This document shows positions 41,901 to 54,461 of a DNA stretch of 64,000 nt, in pieces. The notes beneath the pieces are model-generated. The model had not been told where the DNA came from. It ran no database searches and was given only the letters and a program-made list of their open reading frames with translations. How positions within the stretch are numbered: the first letter of the stretch is position 1; each line of letters opens with the position of its first letter. Origin of the DNA: Helopsaltes ochotensis (lineage: Eukaryota; Chordata; Aves; Passeriformes; Locustellidae); NCBI GenBank assembly GCA_013400155.1, contig VXBM01001024.1, forward strand, positions 67,288-131,287, written 5' to 3'. Position numbers and translations under genes: made by a program.

Positions 41901-44900
41901 ACTACAAGAACCTTTAATGTTGTTATTCTGAGGAAGACCAGATGTGGGTTTTGTTTTGGTTTTTTTTTTAATAGTGATACAAAGTCTATGGTTTCCATAC
42001 ATATGGAACTGTACAGAAAGGTCCTTGTTATTTGTTGAACAAATTGTTGTTCCCCTGGACTCAAGATGCAGAGCCAGTTTGTGGCACATGTGTAACAAAC
42101 AGAAAAATTCGATCAGTGTTTAAAAAGCACTCAGTCTAAATGAAAGGCTAATAAGCAGCTGGAGGCTTTTCCCCCTCTTTGTGTTTATGTAGTTACCTGG
42201 ATTTCAGTAAATTTACTTCCAAGATACAGGCAAGTGAAGGGAGAGTCAGGCCAGCACAGGAAAGCAGTGAACTGACACCGAGGGAGAGGTGTTTGTTGGT
42301 TGAATGTTGTCCACTTTTCTCTTTTAAATTCAGGGATTTGGTGGCTTCTGTGTGTTCTTTGCAGGATTTGAAGCCTGCCCAGCAGAGCCTGTGAGACCTG
42401 GGGGCTCCAGCCCCAGGAAGACTGGACTTTTCAGGCCTGGGCTGGAAATCTGGCAGGAAGCCAGGCCCAGGCAGGGTTTAGCTGGAAGTTGGATGAAAAT
42501 GATACTTCTCTGCAAAACATTTAATTTTCAGAGGTGTTCACTCATATTTCAGTGCGGGTTTGCTGATGGGCACTGGTGGGGCCGGGCAGAGACCCTCCAC
42601 GAGTGATCCCGTGTCTGGGCAGAAGGCAGCATTGGGCTCTTCTGTGTTGGGGGTGTTTTTTTTTCTTTATTTAACCATTTTAACCAGCTTTCAAAGCAGT
42701 GGTGCAGCCCTTATCCCAACGTGCCCCTCCCCTGCCCCACAGCTACACAAGCTCAGGAAGCAGAAATGTTTTCTAGATAAAGCCCCCCACAATTACAGGC
42801 CTTGAACTGAGGAGAGCACAAGGTCTGCTGATGGCATCTGTCCCTGCCTTCCCGACAATCAGCAGCCTGTGGGATAAAAAGTCTGGGATAGTTATTGATG
42901 TTGGCCTGGAACCTTGCAGCAAAACTCCAGTGGGCACTGGAGATGCTGGATTAATGACCAGGTAAGAGTTTTACAGGTTTGGAATGGGCAGACTTAGAGA
43001 TGATTGGCTCTTCTTTCTCCATATCTGCTTCTGGGGCCTAAATTTACCTGACTTACTCAGTATAAGCTTCACCATCGGTCAGATCTGTCCTGTTGGCCTG
43101 TTTCATGACATTGTTTTCTGTTCAAAATTAACTTCTTTTTTTTAATAGCCAGTTTTTGCACAAGCATGGTAGAAAGTGCAAACCAGAAGATGTGAAACCA
43201 CTGTGGTAGAATGGAGGTTTGCACAGCAGAATGGCAAATTTTAAAGAGCAGATAATCACTGTCCACTTACTGGAGCTGATACAACTTTCTGCCTGGTTTC
43301 TGTTGCCAATAAAAGTCTGCAAAACTGAGTTGAGCTTTGCTCTGAATTAGATGCCATAAATAACTCGTGTGTAGGTAGACAGCTGATCACTGAAGCTTTT
43401 CCCCAAGCCTGGTTTTGTGTGTTTGGGAGAACTACAGGCTGAAAGTTCAGGTATAGAATTGCAGCTGCATCTTTGTTTTTCCCAATCGTAACTGAATAAA
43501 GATGGGTTTTCAGTTTGTGGATTGCTGCATAATGAATGCACGTTGTGGTTAGGGAAGACTGAAAATATCAGGGTTTGTTCCACACCATGTAACTGTGAGC
43601 AAAACATTGCACCCTGCTTGTACCTTAACTACCAATGCAGTCCTTGCCTGTCAGGGAATTTAATTACACTTGGGAAAGCTCTTAAAATCCCAGGGTTTTA
43701 AAAACCTGTTGCAAACCTCATTACCTTGCTGCTTTAAAAAGCTTTCTGCTGCTGCCCAGCATCTCATTTGTACTAAGAAAGCAATTTTAATTTTTGTTGG
43801 AAACTCTCTTTGAAAATATGTAGGTGCTACGTCAGTGAGACTATTAGAATTCCACAGATGTTTAGTGGTAAACCTTGGCTGGCTTTGCCTAATATTTATC
43901 TATTCATCTCTGTAGCGGTGCCTCCTGTACACATGGAATATTTTGACTGGTTGATACACATCATACCACGGCGTTCTGCTCCTGAGCTCCAGTCTGAGGT
44001 CTGTTAGCACAAGTCCAGGGGAAACTCTATACATGTAGCCTCATGTTTTCAGTTAAGTAATATTCTATAGCCGTGTGTGAGTTTAATGCCATCCAAGTAC
44101 AGGATGATAAATGAAAGAAATGTGTGTCTGTTGCTGGTGGACTTTTACAACCATGACCTGCAGCAAAACCACTTGGAAAAATGTAATTTCTGTACCTATA
44201 GCTGTGTCTTTGTACTGAATATTTTGGCAGCCTCTGAGTGTTACGAACTCACATCTATTTGCTTTCGAAGCTCCTTTGCATCTGAAGACTTGTGGGGAAT
44301 TGTTCTGGAAGAGATGACTGAAAACTAATAGCTGGCCATCTGGCTGGAAACAACATTATTAATTAAACGTTCTCTTTTAAATCATTTACAAGTTTGAAAT
44401 AAATGCTCTTTTCAAAGCTAGTGAAGCAAGATGAAGCCTTGCTGTGGGAAACAGAGTATTTAATGTATCTCCTCACTAAAATTAAGGATGGAGAAATAAC
44501 ATCTGAGATCAGGGTTACTTAGATAAGCTGAGAGCAAAACAGCCTCTGGATTTTTTCCCTGTGTGTTTTACACGGTTACTTTCCTTGAAGGAGAACAATT
44601 AATGCTGGCAGCTACTCCCATTTAAAAATAATAACAATAAATCTTTACTATACAATATTCATTGAGTCCTCTTAAAGACCTTTTCATTATGTGCTTTTGA
44701 AGAGGGAACGTTTGTGGCCTCTCATTTTATATCAGAGTTCTGATCTTAAATCCTTTTTAGCAGGAGGATTTTTACCCGCTTTTGCTGATGGGGAGAGTAA
44801 AGTCCTGAGAGTGGGCTTGATTTACCTGAGGCTAATGGGGGCAAAGGGCACTTTGGTGCAGACATCCTGAGGCCTGCTGCAGTTCTCCATATCCAGGATT

Positions 44901-45046
44901 GAAGTGGCATCTTCCTGTGCTCTCATGGAAAACAGGGATCAGTTCAAAAGCTGCTCTCTCTGTGTCACACCGGTAGTTTGCAACATGGCGATTTTATATT
45001 CAGAAAACTAATTTTCAGTTAAATAGAGGAGGAAGCCTCTAGCATT
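38926..45046 (+). other. SMAD3: SMAD3 intron 1, middle part
   Basis: No exon was recognised. The block 39640-40180 is notably AT-rich and full of TAAT/ATTA cores and is discussed as a finding. Elsewhere the sequence is of ordinary composition with short frames of no clear meaning. Confidence 0.8.
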
Positions 45047-45195
45047 TTAGAATTGTGTGGATTGGAAGGGGCCTCCCAAGCTCATCTTGTCCAGCTCCCT
45101 GGATGTCCAGGGACATCTTTTACTGAGGTTGCTCAAAGCACACTCCAGCCTCTCTTGAAACTTCCCCTGCTGGGGCATTCACAGCTTCTCCACAC
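45047..45195 (-). mobile_element. CR1 LINE 3' fragment, reverse orientation
   Basis: Read on the plus strand it begins GAATTGTGTGGATTGGAAGG, then has CTCATCTTGTCCAGCTCCCT, GGTTGCTCAAAGC, and GGGGCATTCACAGCTTCTCC. This is the reverse complement of the CR1 3' region. It is diverged and lacks coding sequence. Confidence 0.85.
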
Positions 45196-48100
45196 AAAAG
45201 AAATGCAAATGCTGAGGACACACCTCAAGAGATGCTGTTTCATTTTCTGTCCGTATATCCCAGACTCAGGATGAGCATGGAGCCTTTCTGCCATGATTTT
45301 TTTCAGTACACTGAAGGTCTCAGCAATTCTTTTGGGAGTGTCTGAGTGACCCAAGAGCCAGCTTTAATTCCAACCTGTCCATATTGCAGTTCCTGGTGGC
45401 TGAATGTGGAAAATACGTGTATTAGGATATTGGAAGAACAGAGTAGCATTTGGATGGATAGAAATTCATGAAGGGAGCACCCTTAAATAGGGTTGAAAGA
45501 ATAGTTCCATGTAAACATCCCCTCTGTTTCCTCCCTTTACTTCTCCATTTGTTCCCTGATGGGGTTTGTGGTGTAAAACAAAGTTGATGCCAGACACAAA
45601 TCAACCCCTGGAGCCCGTGAAGGTCTTGGAAATGCTGGCCTGAAATGGGGTCCTGTGAGTCCCTGCTTTCCATGCCAGGCTCTGCTGGTTTGAGGGCTCT
45701 GTTGGGGGAGCTGCTTCTAAACAGGAATAAAAATAGCCATTGGAGTGGTCTGATTTTTAGAAAGAAAGAAAAGCATTTATTGGATTATGATTGGCCTGAT
45801 GACTTTGAAGCTGGAGACAGTTTTATATTACAGAGCTTCTCACTCTGTATTCTCTCAGTTCCTGTTCCCCCCCCTCCCCCTTTTCTTTTTCCTCTTTTCT
45901 TGTTTTCTATTTTTAGGATGGCATTTCAGAGTTTCTGCTCTACTGCCAGACCAGCTATTCCAGAAGAAAGAGGAAAGGTGGGAGGTAGAGCTAATGAGCA
46001 CTATTAGTAATTTGCCTTTCGAGTTTGTGTTCAAAGTTTGTATGTTTCCAATTTATCTGATAGTCAGTGAAAGATCTGTTTGTGCTTGAAGCCATTGATC
46101 ATGCACATTGGACAAGCTCTTCAGTAAAAAGAGAAGAGCAGGAAGTTTAGGACCAGACAGAGGCCATTAAAAGTTTTAGGACGATTTTATATTTTTTTAT
46201 ACGTGAATGTGTATATATAGTTTTTTTATATATATGTAAAAATTTGTATCCCATAGAATTAGCTCCAAGTGGAACATGGTATTCATAATCATTCTATGGA
46301 GAAAGAAAAAAAAGGTATTGTAACTTCATTAAAAATGTTACTGGTCTATTACCATTGGAACAAACCCCTCGTTCAGTGTTACATATGCCCACATAAATAA
46401 AGTAACAGGATAATGGTTTTCCAGTCAGCTCCAATGCTGATCAGAGTTGCTTTAAGGGCATAAAAGCAGGGAGAGGGAATTTTCAGGAATACCCTGGTGG
46501 GTCTGGATGTGACATTCCCCTCCCTCCTGGGAAGGGCCCTGAGCTGCAGCTGCCCAGAGGCTCTTGGCTCATTTGTGCCTTTGTGACTTGGGTTCTCCTG
46601 AGCGTGCTTTTCTTTGTTTATTTGTTTAGGGGCTGGGATGGGTTTTTTTTGTTTAAATATTATTTTTTCTCCCTTGTGCCAGTGGCTGAGAACCTTAAAC
46701 AACAAGGAAGGATGGTTATTGGGAGGGCAAGGAAGGGAACAAAAATGTTCTTTGTTTTGAAAGCAAAGGGCGTTACTCAGTGGGAATGTGTAAAACGATC
46801 CAGCCACAGGTTCTTGGGTTTGAAGCCCGAGTGGGGGGTGATTTTTGTTATTAGCTCTGTAAGTCACTTTTTTCACCTGTGTGAGTTTGGGGCCATCATT
46901 TTTGCACGTGCAGAGCAGCTCTGAATTTACATCACTGTGAGAGAGGAACTGGAGAAGCACAGAAGACTTGGTCACACTTTTGCTTTGGGGTCACCTCTTG
47001 ATTTTACAAATCCTATCACCTTTAATTGTTAATTTTGCTTTGCAGTCCCTGTGTTACTTGGAGCTCTAAAGGATATTTTTCTAGGCCCACTTGTGGGTTA
47101 AGTGTTGTCAAAAGGTGGCTGAAAGTTGGTCCAGTGTAACTGCACATATAATGTATTGCTGTAAATTAAATAACCCAGGCATTATTTTTGGAAGACAAGG
47201 ATTATTTCAAAACACAGCTCATAAGTTTTCTTACCAGTGATTCAATAACTTATTCCTGTTGGTTAAAATCTGAGCCTCATGTCGAATTGGAGGCAGTGCC
47301 AGCCTGCAGGATATTTTTTAATTTAATTTTTATTTTTTTTCAACAAGTGAGGTTGTTACTCCAAGGTACTTACCCTTTCAGAATAAACATGTTTTAGAAT
47401 AAACAGGAGACAAACAAGTTTTGTGCGTCACAAAAGCTGATCCAGTTTTTTATGGCTGTCAGGGACACTGAGGAGTGCTGCCTAATCTGAAGCTGGCAAT
47501 CCTTTGGGAATTCAGTGTACAGCCTTGCCCATAGGATAACCTTTCTCCAGTTTAGTTTTCTGGTGTTATCTCCTGGCGCAAAAGAGTGAAGGAAAGAACC
47601 AGTCAAGTGTTTAAATTAAAATTTGTCTATATTTATATCTCCTGCAGTGGTTTTCAGGCCTGAAGAAGGTGACTGAGTGGGCATGTGTGCTGTGCAGCAG
47701 CTCATAGGGGTGAAACTGCTCCTGGGAGCGTCTTTTGGGAAGTTTTAAATGAAGTTTTTCCTAGGCTAAAGAAGCCAAAAGCCACTGTGAATGCGTGCAG
47801 TGGGCTGGCAGATGCAGCTTGGTGTAGCAAGGGGCATTATGTTGGTGGAAGTTGAGATAACAATAACCCCTGCTTTTATTTGTCAATAATTTTTTATCTT
47901 TTACTTTAAACCCAAATATTTTCTCCTTATGCCAATAAATGGCAGAGTGGATTTGGAGCGAGCAGCCATCTCTGGCTGAGCTGCTGAGCTGTTTGGAAGC
48001 CCAGATTAATTGTAACAGAAATGACAGCTCGGAATTGTCTGATTTCCACGAACTTTTTATACTGTCATACCTCTACGTATTATGATAATGATACACATCA

Positions 48101-51083
48101 GCAACAGAATTTTATTTCTGGTTTCCATTTCAATGAATGTAGCTCCTGTTACCTACAAACCGCTGCAGGAATGTTACTCACTGGTGAACCACTTGTCTTT
48201 GAAGAGTGTGACTGTGCTGAAAGGGTTTTGTTTTCTCACATCCCACGCCAGGGACTGGCAGTTTCCTGTCACCATCGCTACCGGGATTGTTCAATACAAG
48301 TTTGTGGCTTCAGCAGCAAATCGGTTCGTCATGATTTCATGGTGAATAGGCACCTAACCGCATGCAAAAGGCGCTGCAGTGGCCATTTGGGGACTGTGCT
48401 GAAGGTGACAAGCGCTGAAGATGCAAACTCGGATGCCTTTTGATGTCCCTTTCAAAGAAAACGCTAAATGCCGTTTATTGTGTGAGCTGAGCGGCCCATC
48501 AGTGGCCGTGTCCTTTAATGAAGAACTTGAGCTCTTACATTATCCTTAGTCTGGCACTTTTCCTGAGTGTCGAAAGCGTTTCTGGGCTGGAGCAAGGTGT
48601 TACAACAAAGTCAAATGTGGGTGCAAAACCGCCTGGGTGTAGCAGGGATCGTGTGGAACGTGAGGAGCTGAGTGACCCTTGTGCAACGAAGAAATGAAAT
48701 CCTGCCGCGTTTTCTTAACGAGTCTGGCTCTGCAATTCGGGCATTCCTTGCACACAGATAAGAAAGAGAATTAATTGAACAAGAGGCAACATTACCTGGC
48801 AGTTGCCTAATCTTCCTCCCCGCGTGCAATGATCTGGGACCCAGATGTGTTGGACAAGGCAGATGTGAAATGCCGTAACTTTATGGCACTCTTTTAAATT
48901 TACTGAAAATCAGCTGCAGCACCTCAGGTTTTGTCAGAGATGAGAACATTTCAGAACGTGCAAATGTCAATGACAGGAATTGTGCCTGGAGTGTACTGGA
49001 GATATGCTCCTTAAAATGTTTTTCCTTTAATTTACATCAAAAGAATCTTGTCTAGTTTTAACATATTGTTGCCATCGGGTGGTGGTGTCCATATGCAGCT
49101 CCAATCAACTTCTTTCCTTGTAAGCCACTCATGAAATTATTTCAGCTAAAACCTCTTGTTCCCTGGAATTTGGGCTCTTCCTCTGCAATACATAAAGTGA
49201 TAGATCAGCACCTAATAAAAGTGGGATTATCTCTGAGCTGGAAATAAGTAGAAAGAGCCTACTGTGGAAATGACAGGGCTTGCTTGTCATTACAGATTTA
49301 ATAATAACACTTGCAGTAACTCCAGCAAGGTGAGGGTCTTCAGAGGGCTTTGTCACAAACTGCTTTTTACTCCCTGCAAACTCCTTCGACTTTGGCTGTT
49401 CAGACTGTTGCGATGCTCTCGCTGCAGTCATGCAAATATCACAAGCTGTTCAACTTGTTCATTTCTTCTCTCGGAAAGGCAGAGAGGAAAAACAGCCTGG
49501 ACTTGCACCCTGGAGGGAGCTGTGCAAAGCCGGGCTAAGGATTCTGGGGAGGAGCTGTGGAGTTTTCTGCTCTTTTGTTGATGATACGTTGCTTTCTGTC
49601 ATCTCTTAGCAAATAATGAATAACAACGATGGTGTGCTGCGAGACATGAAATCTGGAAGTGTTTATTCCAACGTGTGTGTGAAGCAGAGTCATCAGCAGA
49701 GCCAAGTTTCTCACGGACTGGTCTGGTTTGTGCCTGGGGCAGGAGTTTACAGCTATCTTGGTAATAAAGGCTCAGGGCCTCTGGTGTTTCTGCTTCCCAG
49801 GTTCCCTGTTCATGGCAATTACTGTCCCTTCTGGGATCAACACCTGTCTCTAATTTCCAGCAGTAACAAAGGACTCTGCTCTATAAAACCCTCTGCTGTT
49901 TGTGTGTGGAGCGCTTTGCTTTTACAGTCCAGGGCTGGAGGACACCACAAAAGCACATAAAAACCAAGTGAAGCCGTTGCTGCAGTAGGCCTCAAACAAA
50001 CTTTAAAAATCGTGAGGTTTTTCCTTCCTTCCCTTCGTGGTTTATTTTTGTCTTTATTTTTTCTATGGGGGAGGGGGGTGTGCAGTGAAGATTTATCTCT
50101 AAACACAAACGCTGAAATTTCATTGGGGATGTTGCACTCTGTCGTTTGGGGATTTTTTTTTTTTTCACCTTCCCCACCTTAAAGAACTGCTTTTTCAAAA
50201 TGAAGATTCCCACAAACTCAGTCCTGCAGACCTTCCCATGGCCACCCCTGTGTCCATGGAGAGCTGGAGGAAGCTCCTTTGCCCTGTGCAGCCTCAGGAT
50301 GAGTAATAATGATCCCAGCACATTCACATGTGCTCAAAGTCCTGCCTGTTTTGAAGGATTTTGCCAAATTGAGCCTCCTGTAAGTCAGTGGAGCTGATCA
50401 CATGTCTGAGTTTTAACCATGAAATTCCCTTCCTGAGATCTGCAGCTGCTTGTGCCGTTGTCACATCCGTGTGTTTCTGAGAGGTGCTTTCCCTGCAGTA
50501 ATAGTGCTTCAGTTTGATTTTTCACTCTTCGTAGCAGATCTATTTAACAGCAGGGTTGCTGCTTCTTTGGACTCTAAAAGCATTTTGGACAGGACTGCTC
50601 ATTAAGTGATTTTTTCAGCTTGCAGTGACTGCAGTCTGCTTGCTAAATATCTACTTACTACTTTCCTTCGGGTTTTAAAGAAAGTGGAACATCAGATAAT
50701 TAGTTTAACTCCTTGTTTCCAGTAATTACATCTCTCTGGGCCAGCAAATGTAAAACAAAAAGAGGCATTCCGGGACTGAGTGAGGATGTGGCTTCATGTT
50801 ACAGCACTGATTTAGTAGTGGTAAACACCGGTGGTAGAACACCATTAAAAGGCATAATCCCATTTCTGGCTGTCCCTGAGTTTGCTGCAGTCCTGAGTCT
50901 CTTTTTATCTTTATGGCAACAAGACCACCCACTCTAGTACCTTGTAAATGGTGCACTTTTAAATCAGAGCTTGTGGGTAGCGTTTTGACCTCTATTGAAA
51001 TTAGTAACCTGGAAAAGTGAGTCTTTTAGAATTGCATCCTGTCTTTATTTAAAGATGCCAAGACAGAGATTCCACTGTGTTGG

Positions 51084-51104
51084 TTTTTTTTTTTTTTTTT
51101 TTTT
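51084..51104. repeat. T homopolymer (21)
   Basis: Twenty-one T in a row, followed 20 bases later by a run of 12 A (51125-51136). The pair could form a hairpin and is a likely site of length variation and sequencing error. Confidence 0.9.
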
Positions 51105-54100
51105 AAAGCTAATAATCTCACATTAAAAAAAAAAAAGTACCATATTTCAGCTGCAATTGGCCCAGTGTCATCTTACAGCATTGCTTCATTTTACCTCTCT
51201 TGGCCAGACTGAGAAATCCTGATTATTCCCTTTTTCCCCTTCAATAAACATACTTCTTACCCTGCTGGGATTCAGACCTCACTCGTCATTGTCTTAATAG
51301 AAACAATAGCTTGAAACTCTCATATCTTTTGTTTTAAGATGTTTTCTTTTGCCCTAAACTGTTTTTGTGGGTTTATTTTTACCAAGCTGTACAAAGTTGA
51401 TTGCTTCACAGAAGTCTGTAAAAGCATTATGTTTAGAAAATTACCTTTTATCAACCAAATTTCTCCTCTAATAAGGGAATTAAACTAAATTTGAGAAGAT
51501 TTAAAGCTAGATTGCACCTTAATTCTGTGGGGGTCCTATCTTTTTCACTGGAGAGAAAATTCAACCTTGTGCCTGCCTGTAGAAGTATCCCACCAAATGA
51601 TGTTAAATCAGGTGATGGTAAATTTTGTCTCATTTTGGGTTTTTTTAATGTTTTGGGTTGTGTGCCCTTGCAGCTTGTGCTTCTTCAAAGGACTTTTCTA
51701 AACCAGTTCCAGGAGGGTAAAGGCACTTGAGAAGTCACATCCTTGCTGCTGTTTTAGTCTAAATCAAAGCCTGGAATTTGCCTCATGTTGGAGAGGGAGG
51801 GGATGTGGGAACATCCCAGGGCCTGACACTTCTGTGGAACCCAAACTTCCCAAATTCCTCTGCAGGGGCAGCCCAGACACCACTCCAGAGATTTCCTGGA
51901 TTATTTGTGGCACTTCTGCTTCTGCCTAGAAATGGTTTTGGAGAGTAAGAGCTATTGAAGAAAGGTGGGCAAATCGCCCAGGGAAGTCTCTGATAAAGTT
52001 TCATTAAAAAAACCCCTCACCTCTTGAGGAGCAGGGCTGGGTGATGAACCAGCTCACCTGTGCCGTGGGTAGGAGCAGCAGTGAAGCAAGTCAGAGATTT
52101 GAGTGTGATCCCCACAATTTTAGGAAAAATAGAAATTTAACATCGTCTATCTTCTTTCTTACTTATCTTAGTTTTTATTTAAGATCTAGTGGGATTTTAC
52201 AGTTTCAGGAGGGGTGTGGGAAAGACAGATATTAGCAATCCTTCAAATATTTCTTTTATGGGTAAATTCAGGACAAAACAGAGTCTTGTTTCGAGCTGCA
52301 CTTAGCGTTTCTGCCCTGAGGGAAGAGCAGGGTTGCAGAGCATGGAGGGCTTGCTTGGACAAGCTGCAATGAATGTTAAATAACTGTTTGGGAGCAGCGC
52401 GTGCTTTTAACTTAATAAATATACATTGTGGTAATGTTAGAGGAGACCTCAGCATTATAATTATTTGAAATATGCTTTACAAGTGCTTAGCAAAGCAAAG
52501 CACTTTGGAGTCTCAGTGAGGAGCGCACGCTCTTGAGGAGATGCAGGGAATTTTCCTTCATCCCGTGTGGTTTAAGGCAGCAGAAGACATCTGCCTGTCC
52601 TTTGGCATCCAGCAAGGGCTGGGAGGTGTTGCAGTGGCACTGGAAGATGTATTTAAATACATCCCATGATGGCAAAATGATCCTCAGGTGGAGTCCAGAG
52701 TTGCTGCACACCAGCTGAGCAGTAAATTCTGCTGAACTCAGATTGGTACCTGGAGCTTCTTGTGCCTGGAACGCTGCAGTTCCAGAGAATAATTAGAAAC
52801 ATTCCTTCTGACAGATTGATAAACTGGTAAGATTGGAAAGCTTAAAGGTCTGTGAGCAGAAGGATGAGTTATTTAACATTTACCTGAGTAGTTCTGAGGT
52901 CCAAAAGAAGCTCCCTGTGCCTGTTATTTCAGAGTTCCACCGTTGTGAGTTTGGTTAGATAAAAAGGGCTTCTACTTGGAGGTAGTTGACATTCTGTGGA
53001 ATCTTTTATTTACTTTATTCTTGCGTTTAATCTAGTGCAGAATGAACTCTGACACTTAAAGTAGGTAAGATTATAAACTGTTGTGGTGTAAATTGTCAAA
53101 AGGTGATTAATGCTGGAAGCTGTTTATTTATTGTGATCGTGTGGACAGTGGCCAACACAGAGCCGCATTGTTCATTGTGATGCAAACCCTGGAGGCAAAG
53201 CTCGGGGCACTTCCCTTTCTGTTCAGGGTTTCTGGGACAGAAGCATGTGTGCAGCTGTAGTGTTGCACACACAGAGAAAGTCGGCAGGTTTGGAAAGCTC
53301 AGCCCCAGATTTTTGGGGCTGCCTCGATGGTCTCACAGTGGGAATTGACTCCACAAAAATAGTGGGAGCTGAGATGCCTCACCAGGGTCAAACTTGTTCC
53401 CCGTGTGCAGTGACATAATTGAACTTTCTGGACTTAACCACAACCTGTAGCTTTGACCAGGCACAAAGAAATGTAGGAAACCTTCAAGCTCTGCCCGAAC
53501 ACTTTTTTAAATGATTCTGGAAGCTGTTTAAAATGGCAAAGTGATTAATTTCCCCTTCATTTCTTCAGCTGGAGTCAATACTTGGACAAGAGCTGCACCC
53601 TGGGAACCAAGCATTTAAATGCAGGCTGAGAGAAGAAAGGAGATTGCTCACATACCCTTTGGCTTGTTTCTGCTCAAAATAGCTCTTACAAATGGAAATT
53701 GGTGCCCAACTTGCCCTAACTGGACCTGAAGTGGGCCCTGTTCTTTCTCTCAGTGTGGGGGGACTGTCACAGCCTGTCCCTGCGTAAACCTGATGTGCAT
53801 TTAATGATGTTTCATTTCTCTGGGGAGATTTTAGGGTTGGCTTGTTCCTATTTGGGGTTCCTCAGTCAGAAATCACACCCAGGGTGTAATACACGGACAA
53901 GGAAGTGCTCCAGCATTTTCTGAACCTCTGGATTTCCTGGGTGCTCACATGCAGCAGTTTTTGGAGTCTCTGGTTTGTGGTTTTTTGGTTTGGTTTTTTT
54001 TTTGGTGGGAGCACATTCCCATTTTCCTCGCTGTTACTCCTCTGTGCAGCACATGAGCCGTTTCCTGTTGGCAGCAGGAGGGACGATGTGGTTTAAAAGC

Positions 54101-54422
54101 GGCTCTGCCATCGCATTCCAGGGCGAAGAAACCCAGCCAGCTCCCAGCTGCCCTCCTTCCCAGGCACTCAGATCTAAGCAGGGGATGGGGCTGCACCGGG
54201 CATGAATTGTGGGACAAACAGAACCATTCCCAGCCACCGTCTTTCCCAGGGAAAGTGTGCCCGAGGCCGCACGAAAGGGAAGGAGGGAGGTGGGATGGGG
54301 CCGCTTGGCTCTCTGGAGGAGCAGCCTGGGGTGAGCAGGACAATGCGGGAGTTCGCTTCCTCCAGAAAATGGCCAGGCTCATCTTGTGCTCCGCCAAAAT
54401 TTATGGGATACTCGGATGTACA

Positions 54423-54461
54423 GGGTTTTTTGGGTTTTTTTGGTTTTTTTTTTTGGGTTTT
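54423..54461. repeat. G3T(n) low-complexity tract
   Basis: GGG, GGG, GG and GGG runs are separated by 6, 7 and 11 T. A similar TGGTTT-type tract lies at 53971-54010. No function is assigned. Confidence 0.85.

Noticed and set aside
46379..46975. 198-codon minus-strand frame
   Set aside because: No domain recognised, and a 113-codon plus-strand frame overlaps it; a chance frame of this length is plausible in 44 kb read in six frames.
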